Of a stretch of DNA of 41,177 bases, positions 8,645-16,532 are shown in pieces; within the stretch, counting starts at the first letter, position 1; each line of letters begins with the position of its first letter. Source of the DNA: Planctomycetota bacterium (lineage in GTDB: Bacteria; Planctomycetota; UBA1135; UBA2386). The notes beneath the pieces are model-generated. The model did no database searches, had not been told where the DNA came from, and worked only from the letters and a program-made list of their open reading frames with translations. Where the stretch lies: positions 1 through 41,177 of the forward strand of contig JANQJF010000051.1 in NCBI GenBank assembly GCA_028281765.1, in the 5' to 3' direction. The translations under genes and the position numbers were made by a program.

Positions 8645-9172
8645 TCACGGCTTCAGCTCCGCGTCCCAATAGGAATCGCTCACGAACTTCTGCCACGTCT
8701 GGCGCACGCCACCGACCGGAACCCTCAACGTCGGACGCCAATCCGGCTCGCTCGGAACCGCGCGCAGCCGCATCCCGGCCTGCCTCGGCGTGCGATCCGC
8801 CTTCCGATGGTTGCAGCGCACGCACGCGAGCACACAGTTCGTCCACGAGCTCGTCCCGCCGTGCGCACGCGGCACGACGTGGTCGATCGACAGCTCCGAG
8901 CTACCGGGTCGTGCTCCGCAGTACTGGCACGTATACCGGTCGCGCCGAAACAGGTTTCGCCGCGTGAACGTGACCGACGGCCGCGGCACCTTGTCGTAGC
9001 GCGTGAGCGCTACGACTTCCGGAACGCGTATTCGCAGCGTCGCGGTCCGGATGCACGGTTGGTCCGGCTCTACGGCCAGATCCGCCCAGGAGTCGAACGC
9101 GTGCGCTTCGTAGTTGTCCGGGCGCACGGCGATCGCGGCGCCGCGCACGAGCATGCAGAGCGCGTCGAGCAC
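8645..9172 (-). CDS. HNH endonuclease family protein
   Basis: The HNH core is complete: zinc-binding Cys pairs C82/C85 (CQYCG) and C117/C120 (CVRCN), D97-H98 in the beta-hairpin, and a conserved asparagine (N112) before the helix. Members of this short genomic HNH family usually begin about 20 residues earlier, with an LNRSW-VAID-type segment. That segment is visible here as GNRSCVAIDTIS just upstream of the GTG at 9172, but the frame there has no ATG, GTG or TTG back to a stop at about 9338. The annotated start is therefore only the first standard one. The true N-terminus may use a rare start or be hidden by an error. The substrate is unknown; a DNA nick or cut is expected from the family. 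Confidence 0.85.
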   Translation of the reverse strand: MLDALCMLVRGAAIAVRPDNYEAHAFDSWADLAVEPDQPCIRTATLRIRVPEVVALTRYDKVPRPSVTFTRRNLFRRDRYTCQYCGARPGSSELSIDHVVPRAHGGTSSWTNCVLACVRCNHRKADRTPRQAGMRLRAVPSEPDWRPTLRVPVGGVRQTWQKFVSDSYWDAELKP

Positions 9173-9340
9173 GGAGATCGTGTCGATCGCGACGCAGGAG
9201 CGGTTACCGGCGTGCGTTCCGGCTCCGAGGGCTACGGTGTGGGGGACCTCGTGCGAGAGACGAAGGGGCTGGTCGCTGACGAAGCCGAGGCGGCGGATCC
9301 CGTTGCGATGTGGAAGTTGCGGGTTGCTACAGAGGTCTTG

Positions 9341-9490
9341 CTACTCATGGGAGAGCGAGCGGCCGCGGAGCGATCTTGTGCTCTGCTGCGTGGCCGTCTG
9401 GAGTTCGTTCAAATGGCGCCGTTCTTCCGGCGTGATCTCGGCTTGCTGGCTGAACGCGTGTCGTTGGTGTCGTCGCGTCGCAAGTAACGG
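9341..9490 (-). other. Possible remnant coding sequence (no start codon)
   Basis: One minus-strand frame ending in TAG at 9341-9343 has protein-like composition: ITPEERRHLNELQTATQQ, typical of a short helical or coiled-coil segment. No start codon is available in that frame before sequence that overlaps the next ORF in another register. The plus strand is also open here, in the same codon register. I treat it as an undecided fragment, not a gene. Confidence 0.2.
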
Positions 9491-9536
9491 CGAGGACTCT
9501 GGAGGAGCGCCGGGGGCCTGGACGATGCCCCGCAGT

Positions 9537-9887
9537 CTACTCCGGTTCGTCGAGCGCCGGGCCGAGTCCCTGCTTGCGCAGCTGCTTGAGCTTCTCCGCG
9601 AGTCGCGGCAGCGCGCGGCCGAACCGCATGCGGGCCGCGTTTTCGGCGATCTCCATTCGCTCGCCGACCTCCGCACCTGCACGCACTGCAGCGGCAAGCG
9701 AACCGTGCTCGCCGGCATGAACTTCGCCGCAGCTGCGATTGTCCGGGGTGCTTCTCGCAAGTCTTGCGGTGCTCGCCTGGATCACGGCGATAACGAGGCG
9801 CTGCAGTCGCTCGTGCGTCGATGGATGCGGAGTGCGCCACTGGGCGGGCGGTAGTCGGGGTTCGCCGGCTTCGCCCGTTCGCTGCAC
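9537..9887 (-). CDS. Small helical protein, unrecognised
   Basis: This is a 116-aa open frame with GC-rich third positions. The C-terminal half is convincingly protein-like and helical (MEIAENAARMRFGRALPRLA, then a Lys/Arg/Leu-rich helix). The first 25 residues are Pro/Arg-rich and may not belong to the true product. No start can be chosen on ribosome-binding evidence. It lies 19 bp downstream of the small membrane-like ORF on the same strand. No function is suggested. Confidence 0.35.
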   Translation of the reverse strand: MQRTGEAGEPRLPPAQWRTPHPSTHERLQRLVIAVIQASTARLARSTPDNRSCGEVHAGEHGSLAAAVRAGAEVGERMEIAENAARMRFGRALPRLAEKLKQLRKQGLGPALDEPE

Positions 9888-9906
9888 AGTCCCGATGCGG
9901 GGATTC

Positions 9907-10125
9907 TCAGCCCGACTTGGCGTCCTCGCCGAGGGTCGGCATCTTGTCGCGAACTCTCTCCCACCAGGGTGCCCAGCGCCTCTCGGATCGCTCGAACATG
10001 ACTTCGAGCTTCTTCAGAGTCGTCGGGCCCTTCGCCAACAGCAACGACAGCGCCTGCGCAGCGGGGTTCGTCGCGAGCCACCACAACACCACAGCCCCAC
10101 AGACCCAACACGGGCGCAGCCTCAC
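9907..10125 (-). CDS. Small putative membrane-anchored protein
   Basis: A 72-aa frame begins at GTG 10125. Its N-terminus is hydrophobic (WVCGAVVLWWLA) and could be a TM segment or signal peptide, followed by a charged amphipathic region rich in Lys, Glu, Arg and Trp (FERSERRWAPWWERVRDKM). A purine-rich AAGGAG lies almost against the start, closer than ideal. It may be co-transcribed with the following small ORF. Bases 10126-10339, upstream of both this ORF and the divergent TIR gene, contain no gene and should hold both promoters. Confidence is limited by the short length. Confidence 0.35.
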   Translation of the reverse strand: MRLRPCWVCGAVVLWWLATNPAAQALSLLLAKGPTTLKKLEVMFERSERRWAPWWERVRDKMPTLGEDAKSG

Positions 10126-10339
10126 ACTCCTTCTCGATCGAACCCTGACCAGGCCGACAAGTCTCGGTTGACGATGCCCGAGCCCGGAGGCGCCAACACA
10201 CGTTCGTCGGCCTTAGTGGAGTCGTTGGTCATCATGGATCGGCGCTCTCAAGCGGCAATCGCAGCCGCCGGTTTCTATTTGAGGTCGCTTGTAGGCGGAA
10301 TGCCGGCGGTCGTGGACTTACGGTATAGCTGAGATCAAT

Positions 10340-12418
10340 ATGGTCACGAGAAAGCGATATCGAGCATTCATCAGCTACAGTCGCAGGGATGCGCGCCAGG
10401 CCAAGCGGTTGCACCGCGCTCTCGAGACATACCGCGTGCCTCGCGACATCGTTTCGCCTGCGCTTGCGCCGGGGCGCAGGCTCGGCAAGTTTTTCCTCGA
10501 TGACGAGGAGAGTGCGGCTGATCCAGACCTAGACGCTGTCCTGCGCGCCGCCATCGAGGAGTCCGACAACCTGATCGTCGTCTGTTCGTTGGCCAGTGCG
10601 AAGTCCGATTGGGTCGACAAGGAGGTGCGCGTCTTTCTGGGGCTGGGGAAGGAGCGCGTGTTATCCGTGATCGTGGATGGGGAGCCGCGTGCGACGGACG
10701 CGGGGAACGAGTGCTACTGTCCCACGTTGCGCCGAATCAACCCCCTCGGCATTGACTGGCGACGCCAGCAGTTCGCCCGAGTGATGACCAAGGTCGTCGC
10801 CGGAATCTTGCGCGTGGATTTTGACGACCTGTGGAAGCGACACAAGCGGCGCCGTACCAAGCAGCGAGCATTGGCGACGATCGTGCTGCTGGCGCTCGGT
10901 GTTTTTGGCTTCGCGATCCAGCAGATCGCCTCGGAACGTGACTTTGCTTCGCAGTTGGCGAGCGAAGCTCAGGAGCTGCTTGAGCGCCGCGAGTTTCGTC
11001 TCGAAGGCAAGTACGGGACCAACGAGGCGCTCGTCGGCGTTCGCCAGGTTCGCCGGGCTCTGCCGGTCGCGCTCGCCGCGTTGCCACACTCGTCCGATTT
11101 GCTGCCGTACGACGGGCCGATGACTGACTGTGGTTCCTTCGGTCGCATCCCCGAGTGTCGATGTGTCGGACTGCGGGTGGCGTTCGCGATGCCCGAGATG
11201 CTCCGTGAGTTGCCAGGCGTCGAGTTGAAGTACTCGGCAGGCGCTCAGCTCGTTACCGAAGGCGTGACGCCAAAGTATCTGGTCATGCACAAACGCGTCT
11301 TCGTGTTTCGGAACGGTGTGGACGAAGTCGTGATTCCTTCCTTGAACCTGCAGTCTGTTGGCGCGCTCGCAGCCGATCGGGACATTCTGGTGCTTGCGGA
11401 CTCAAGCGGCTCGATTCGCTTATTCGACCTCGCGAAAGAACAGTCCGTCTTCGAGCGAATCGACTTGTTTTCGCACGGTTTCGCAGACGCAGCGTTCTCG
11501 CCCGAAGGCTCCCGTCTGGCGCTCGCCAGCAATCGTGGCGAGATCGCCTTGCTCGTGCGCGAGACGGATCAGAAACGGCGCTGGACGATTGCGTACCACG
11601 ATCCGCGCGCGGCTTCGCAGGGCGGGTCCGCGGCAGTTGCATTCGCCCCCGATGGAGAGTTCTTCGTCGTTGGGCATCCCTCCAAGGAACTGTCGATCCA
11701 CGCTCCGGACGGCCAGGAGGAATCGAGGGTCGAACTGCCCATTGAGGGCATTCGCTGCGTCGAAGTGAATTCGACGTCAAGGTACGTCGCGGTCGGCGGT
11801 CGCTCGTCGGTGGCTCTCGTCGATCGGCGCAATCCCGCGAACCCTGTCTCGTTGCCTTACCAGCATTCGCAGTCAATTACAGCGCTGGACTTTTCACCCG
11901 ACGACCGATTGCTGCTTTCGGCCGCCCACGACAACAACGTCGTCGTCTGGAACCTGCAGACCCAAGAAATCGAAACGGTGTTTTCCCACGGTTGGCACGT
12001 TCAAGACGCGTGTTTCCTCGATGGCGGGCAACGAATCGCATCGACGACTCATCACGGTGATGTTTGGGTGTGGGATCTGCGAACACGATCCGAACTCATG
12101 CGAATCAACGGCACCGAACAGGCTTGGCCTGTGCTCGGCCCAAATGGGCTGTTTCTCGCGCAACCCGATGGCGATGTGCCGACGCTGTACCGCTTCCGTG
12201 ACTTAAGCCACTTGAGTTCTAGCGAACTTCGCGAAGAACTTGCGAACGACCTGGAACCTGACACGGACTTCGCTCAGCTCGGAGCAGCGTACGGCTTCAC
12301 CGGTCGACCAACAGACCCTCGTAAATGGCGTGGACTAAAGAGCGGTGCTGGATGGCGGCAGGCGGCGCAGAGGTTGTTCGGATCTTCGGACTCCAAGTCG
12401 GCGGTGCAGCCGAAGTAG
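10340..12418 (+). CDS. TIR domain-TM-beta-propeller protein
   Basis: This is a 692-aa protein. Residues 7-150 are a TIR domain beginning YRAFISYSRRDARQAKRLHR, with a DDEESAADPDLDAVL region and the WVDKE motif whose E95 is the candidate NADase glutamate. A basic stretch precedes one TM helix (about residues 175-195, LATIVLLALGVFGFAIQQ). Residues about 230-690 form WD40-like blades (LALASNRGEIALLV; LLLSAAHDNNVVVWNLQ). The TIR is expected in the cytoplasm; the propeller side is then periplasmic if the helix spans once, although cytoplasmic WD40 sensors on membrane anchors also occur. The start at 10340 gives the TIR its normal N-terminus. This is the first of four consecutive TIR genes. Confidence 0.92.
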   Translation: MVTRKRYRAFISYSRRDARQAKRLHRALETYRVPRDIVSPALAPGRRLGKFFLDDEESAADPDLDAVLRAAIEESDNLIVVCSLASAKSDWVDKEVRVFLGLGKERVLSVIVDGEPRATDAGNECYCPTLRRINPLGIDWRRQQFARVMTKVVAGILRVDFDDLWKRHKRRRTKQRALATIVLLALGVFGFAIQQIASERDFASQLASEAQELLERREFRLEGKYGTNEALVGVRQVRRALPVALAALPHSSDLLPYDGPMTDCGSFGRIPECRCVGLRVAFAMPEMLRELPGVELKYSAGAQLVTEGVTPKYLVMHKRVFVFRNGVDEVVIPSLNLQSVGALAADRDILVLADSSGSIRLFDLAKEQSVFERIDLFSHGFADAAFSPEGSRLALASNRGEIALLVRETDQKRRWTIAYHDPRAASQGGSAAVAFAPDGEFFVVGHPSKELSIHAPDGQEESRVELPIEGIRCVEVNSTSRYVAVGGRSSVALVDRRNPANPVSLPYQHSQSITALDFSPDDRLLLSAAHDNNVVVWNLQTQEIETVFSHGWHVQDACFLDGGQRIASTTHHGDVWVWDLRTRSELMRINGTEQAWPVLGPNGLFLAQPDGDVPTLYRFRDLSHLSSSELREELANDLEPDTDFAQLGAAYGFTGRPTDPRKWRGLKSGAGWRQAAQRLFGSSDSKSAVQPK

Positions 12419-12745
12419 CTGCTGCGGCCATTCGAGATCTGGCAAGGTGAAAGCACGTGCGTGCTCGCCCACCGTCGAACTCCGACGACAGGCTTGGGAG
12501 CGCGTAGGCCGCCCAACTACACGCAGCAGCTGACGACCGTTCTCGACAGGGCAGCACGGCTAGGCCGCCACGGCTCGCTGCGCGCTCAAGCGCGAGCGCG
12601 ATCTCGCACGCCGCAGGTCGTCGGGTCAGGCACGGTTGCGGCATCGGCCTCCTTTCGGCCCCTGCTTCCGCCGAGTCCGTGAGGCACCCGAGAAGAGAGC
12701 ACCTGCGAAGAGCGGTAGCGCGCGTCACTGGATGGCGGTGCGGTG
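12419..12745. other. Convergent intergenic region without a supported gene
   Basis: These 327 bp separate the ends of two convergent TIR genes. Open frames on both strands are Arg/Ala/Ser-rich and lack ribosome-binding sites, so I support no gene. Short GC-rich inverted segments are present, but none forms a clear stem followed by a T-tract. Confidence 0.5.
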
Positions 12746-14248
12746 TCAGCCGATGTCTGGCGCCTTCACGAGTGACCGTGCGAGTTTCGCGACGACCTCG
12801 TCGCGTCTGGATGGATCGCGCAAGTCGACAGTCAGGGCATCGACCAGATCCGTCTGGCCCAGAATCGCATGCAGGTGCTCGTTCGCGTTCGGATCGCCTT
12901 CGAGGATCACCGGAAGGAACAGCAGCAGCCCTTGGGCCTCGCGGGCCATCGCAGCCTTTGCTTCGCGTGCGACCCACTTGCTGCTCGCGGAGCGCGATGA
13001 GCAGATCACGAGGAACACATTACTTGCCGCAATGGCAGCTTCGACCGCGCGCCCGATCTCTTCCCCGTACATCAGGTGGAAGTCATCGAGCCAGACGGAC
13101 GTGCCCGGTAGCTGGTTCAGCTTTTCCCGCAGCCACGATGCAACCGGTTTGTCGGCGTGGCTGTGACTGACGAAGCAGCGCGTGTGCACGGGGATGGTCT
13201 CCTTGTGCTTCGCGCGCGCCTGTTCTCGCGACTCGACCGAGGGAAAAAAGCGAGCCCCGTGACCGGTCCGAACGAACGAAGCACACTCCTCGGCATAGCC
13301 CAGAGCGGCGCGCACGGTCGGACGCGTCATCTCGAAATCCAGCTTCGCCAGGAACGACAGGAACGCCGCAAAGGTCGTGTCGATCGCGCCGGTGCTATCC
13401 ACGAGATCGAAATGCGGTTGTGGACCCGCTTCGATGACCTCGGTCTGCCCGGCGAGCAGAGCCGCGCAACGGTTCGTGTCCCGGTCGTAGGCGAACACGA
13501 CTTTGGCCAACGGCGCCTTCTCAAACATGGCGATGAGGACTTCGACTCGTGGACCGTCGGACACACCCGCCAACTTCCTTAGGTCCGAATCGTGCGCCAT
13601 CACGATGTCCGCGAGAGTGAGCAATTCGGCCTGGTTCGCAGCGCCGTCGTGCCTCCACTCGACGCTCGGGATGCACAGAGCGATTCGCGCGCCCACTGTG
13701 CGCCTCGCCTGCGCGAGCTTGATCACCGTTCGGTTCGCGCGCCCGAGCACGATCGTGTTCGCCGGCGGTAGCTCGGTGACCCAGCGGCTGTCGAAGCGGA
13801 GCTTTCGGTTGTTGAGACTGAATTGCCGTCGGCGGCCGGGCTGCAACGGATCACACACGATACCGAGCACACGCGTGGGCTTCTCGGCAACGACCCGGAC
13901 GGTGTCCGTGCGTACTCCGTAGGACTTCAGGTCATCGAGCACGTGATTGCCCGTCGCGTCGTCGCCAACCGCGCCGCACACAGCGACGTCGAAGCCGTCA
14001 CCGGCCAAGAACGCAAGCTGGTTGCCGATCTTCCCGCCACCGGCCAGCGCAGCCTGGCGAAACGGAAACGGCATCCGCCTCGGATCCCAGCTCTCTCCTT
14101 CCGCACGCAGCAGATTGATCGCCTTGCTCACCGACGTCTGGGGAAACGGTGTCGCCATGAAGTCCAACGGTAGCAGCGACGCAACACCGAGAAAGTCGAG
14201 CGCTGGGCTGGACGCCTCGTCGGGAGCTAGGGTCTTCGATTTGTTCAC
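12746..14248 (-). CDS. PfkB-like sugar/nucleoside kinase domain fused to C-terminal TIR domain
   Basis: This is a 500-aa protein starting at GTG 14248, preceded by AGGAG eight bases upstream; the open frame extends further but without such a site. Residues about 40-345 are PfkB/ribokinase-like: a glycine-rich AGGGKIGNQLAFLAGDGFDV motif followed by CGAVGDD, and DSTGAIDTTFAAF as motif 2. D290 holds the catalytic-base position, but the usual GAGD is GAID, so the anion hole is altered. Residues about 356-500 are a TIR domain (TRCFVSHSHADK, WLDDF, and WVAREAKAA with E429 as candidate NADase glutamate). Bacterial TIRs are commonly N-terminal or alone, so this order is unusual. Either the kinase acts on a nucleoside or ribose product, or the domain senses such a ligand. 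It is divergent from the next TIR gene. Confidence 0.9.
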   Translation of the reverse strand: MNKSKTLAPDEASSPALDFLGVASLLPLDFMATPFPQTSVSKAINLLRAEGESWDPRRMPFPFRQAALAGGGKIGNQLAFLAGDGFDVAVCGAVGDDATGNHVLDDLKSYGVRTDTVRVVAEKPTRVLGIVCDPLQPGRRRQFSLNNRKLRFDSRWVTELPPANTIVLGRANRTVIKLAQARRTVGARIALCIPSVEWRHDGAANQAELLTLADIVMAHDSDLRKLAGVSDGPRVEVLIAMFEKAPLAKVVFAYDRDTNRCAALLAGQTEVIEAGPQPHFDLVDSTGAIDTTFAAFLSFLAKLDFEMTRPTVRAALGYAEECASFVRTGHGARFFPSVESREQARAKHKETIPVHTRCFVSHSHADKPVASWLREKLNQLPGTSVWLDDFHLMYGEEIGRAVEAAIAASNVFLVICSSRSASSKWVAREAKAAMAREAQGLLLFLPVILEGDPNANEHLHAILGQTDLVDALTVDLRDPSRRDEVVAKLARSLVKAPDIG

Positions 14249-14377
14249 GTGGCGATCTCCTGGGGCTACGTGGTTTTCTTCCGGAGCCGTCGCAACAAAC
14301 GACCGGCATTCGGTGGCGACCCAGGTTGGGTCGCGGTAGGCTACGTGAGGAAGGCGCGCGGCCGTCAAGGAGCGAGT
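14249..14377. promoter_or_regulatory. Divergent promoter region between two TIR genes
   Basis: These 129 bp separate the GTG starts of the PfkB-TIR gene (minus) and the TIR-TM-propeller gene (plus). Both starts have good Shine-Dalgarno sequences (AGGAG and AAGGAG). The short shared region should hold both promoters and would allow joint control, but I cannot identify specific -35/-10 boxes. Confidence 0.5.
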
Positions 14378-16270
14378 GTGAGAGTCTTTATTTCGTACGC
14401 CCGAGAGCGATCTGACTTGGCAAACGCGGTCGCTCTGAAGCTGAAGAAGGCCGGGTTCGGCACGTTCTTGGACACCGAGGATCTTCCCGCTGGCGCATCC
14501 TACGACGACCGAATTCGCTCAGCAGTGGAGCAGTGCGAGTTGTTCCTCTTTCTGGTGTCCCCCGAATCCGTGGCGCCCGGCAGCTACGCACTCTCCGAGC
14601 TAGAGTTCGCCAAGCAACGCTGGCCTCATCCCGACGAACGAGTTCTTCCGGTCATCGCCGAAGAGACGCCCATGGGGACCGTGCCCCCCTACCTCAGGGA
14701 CGTGACGTTGCTCGCACCAGCCGGCGACGTCGCCGCCGAATCAGTGGCGGCCCTTGTTCGGCTTCGCGACTTGCGAAAGAGTCGTCAACGACGCCAATTC
14801 ACCATGCTCGGCCTGGTCGTGGCGGTGATCGCTTTGACGACCGCGCTCGTTTGGTCGCAGTTCGTCCCGGAGGGCGAAACCTATGGCCTGCTCCGCTTCC
14901 AAGATCTTCGCGCCCTGAAGGCCGAAGAGGGGTTCGCAGATGAAGGTGATATCTACGACGTCAAGGTGAGGATTCACAACGACGGCGAAACCGCCGTCGT
15001 GCTCGACGACATCGATGCCGAATGCGAGCATCCGCGGCTGTCGCTCACGCACCATCCGGGCGTGTACTATCCAGAGACCGTGCCCATCGCTCCGGGCGAG
15101 TCGAAAGCCTGGGGGTTCCAGGTCCGCATCTACGACAACGCCAAATCGCGCTTTCTGCGCGACGACGAAGTCACCGATCCCATCTCGTGGCGGCTCACTT
15201 GGCTGGAGCAAGAGAACAAGAGGGTTACCGAATGGCGTCCATGGTCAACCGGCGGCCGCTTCGAGCCAGCCGTGGCGGTCGCGATCGACCGCAGAGTTCG
15301 CTACCGAGCGACTCATGTCGTCGCCGGAGCGCGCGAGGGTTTCTTCGCCGCGCTTACCGAGCCTCCGGGCATCGTGGCTCTGACGGATGAAGGCGAGGTC
15401 AGTGGTGACGAACTCGGCCTGCCGGCCGAAGTCAGCGCCCTGAGCCGAACCGGAGGCGTCTTGCTCGCCGCGACCTCGCACCCGGCCGTCGTTCATGTCC
15501 TGGATGCCACGACACTAGAGATCACGAAGCAGCACCCGTTTGGTCCGCAACACGTCAGAACGAAACGGACGCTGACGGAGCTGTCATTCGTTCCAGAATC
15601 AATCGCAGGGACAGAATCGACGATTTGGGTCGCGACGAAAGACTCGGAAACGACCGAACCGGCGATCTACTACCGCAAGTCGGGCGATACCGAGTGGACG
15701 CTCCCGGAGTACGTCGACGGGTTTGACGTTCGCCCGTATCAGCTGCGTCTCTACGCCTTCCAGGACAGAGTCCTCGGGATCGAGGCGACACTCCAGCCAA
15801 CGACCATCTTTCTCTTTGGAGAATCCGAGGTGCAGGAGTTCGAGGGCCACGACCACGAACTGATCTCGACGAGCCACGATCTCGCAGTGATGGAGTCCGG
15901 CGATTTGCGCCTATTCTCATACGACAACGAGCTAGTTCAACTCGGTGTCGCAGACACGGGCTTCACACGAGTCGCCGGATGGCGAACGTCGATCCAGGAG
16001 ATGCACAGCCGCGACTCCTGGCAGGATCAGCTGGTCGCCCGCGCGGGCGACCAGCTCGTCGCGGCTTTCAGCGCGACGATCACCGAGGGCAACAAGCCGG
16101 TTCGCCTACAACTCAGCAGCTTCTCAGCAGACGGCAAAGAACGCGAACTGCTCGACGCAGACAACTTGATTGCAACGTCGCTCGCGGCGACGGAGCGCGC
16201 CGTTCTCGTCGTCACCAAGAACGCCAACGGGCAGCGCCAAGCCTTCGTGATTGCGGAGCCCTACGGATAG
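14378..16270 (+). CDS. TIR domain-TM-beta-sandwich-propeller protein
   Basis: The GTG at 14378 follows AAGGAG and begins directly with the first TIR strand (VRVFISYARERSDLANAV), giving 630 aa. The TIR spans residues 1-130, with DTEDLPAGASYDD and E74 in SYALSELEFA at the catalytic-glutamate position; the usual Trp before it is Tyr. One TM helix follows (about 143-164, LGLVVAVIALTTALVW). Next come a beta-sandwich-like region (about 165-300, with IYDVKVRIHNDGETAVVLDD) and a weaker propeller-like region to the end. The layout parallels the 10340 gene but the sequence is clearly different, so they are not recent duplicates. A membrane-anchored sensor TIR is inferred. Confidence 0.88.
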   Translation: MRVFISYARERSDLANAVALKLKKAGFGTFLDTEDLPAGASYDDRIRSAVEQCELFLFLVSPESVAPGSYALSELEFAKQRWPHPDERVLPVIAEETPMGTVPPYLRDVTLLAPAGDVAAESVAALVRLRDLRKSRQRRQFTMLGLVVAVIALTTALVWSQFVPEGETYGLLRFQDLRALKAEEGFADEGDIYDVKVRIHNDGETAVVLDDIDAECEHPRLSLTHHPGVYYPETVPIAPGESKAWGFQVRIYDNAKSRFLRDDEVTDPISWRLTWLEQENKRVTEWRPWSTGGRFEPAVAVAIDRRVRYRATHVVAGAREGFFAALTEPPGIVALTDEGEVSGDELGLPAEVSALSRTGGVLLAATSHPAVVHVLDATTLEITKQHPFGPQHVRTKRTLTELSFVPESIAGTESTIWVATKDSETTEPAIYYRKSGDTEWTLPEYVDGFDVRPYQLRLYAFQDRVLGIEATLQPTTIFLFGESEVQEFEGHDHELISTSHDLAVMESGDLRLFSYDNELVQLGVADTGFTRVAGWRTSIQEMHSRDSWQDQLVARAGDQLVAAFSATITEGNKPVRLQLSSFSADGKERELLDADNLIATSLAATERAVLVVTKNANGQRQAFVIAEPYG

Positions 16271-16532
16271 AGACGCACGCGCGTGAGCGCCTGACGCCCC
16301 GGGCACCGCGCTCACGTCATCGTCAAGGCGTAAGGAACACCAACAACGGCTTGGTCTTCGACGTCGATGAAGGGCATTTGCATCGTTGCTAAGGCCTCCG
16401 AGTGAAGTACGATCCACTCGCGCATGCTTTCGGCGGGATTAGCACGAACCCAACTGACACACCGCTTGCCTGCGCCGACCAACCGTGGTTTCCTGAACGA
16501 CTTGTCTCGGCCTTGCTCCTTCAAGGGGATCC

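Noticed and set aside
8156..9487. 443-codon plus-strand frame opposite the secreted and HNH genes
   Set aside because: The HNH and secreted-protein assignments on the minus strand are clear; only its last 90 codons lie outside them and are undecided.
12297..12977. 226-codon minus-strand frame between the convergent TIR genes
   Set aside because: It overlaps both TIR genes in a shadow register and is Arg/Ala/Ser-rich without a start signal.
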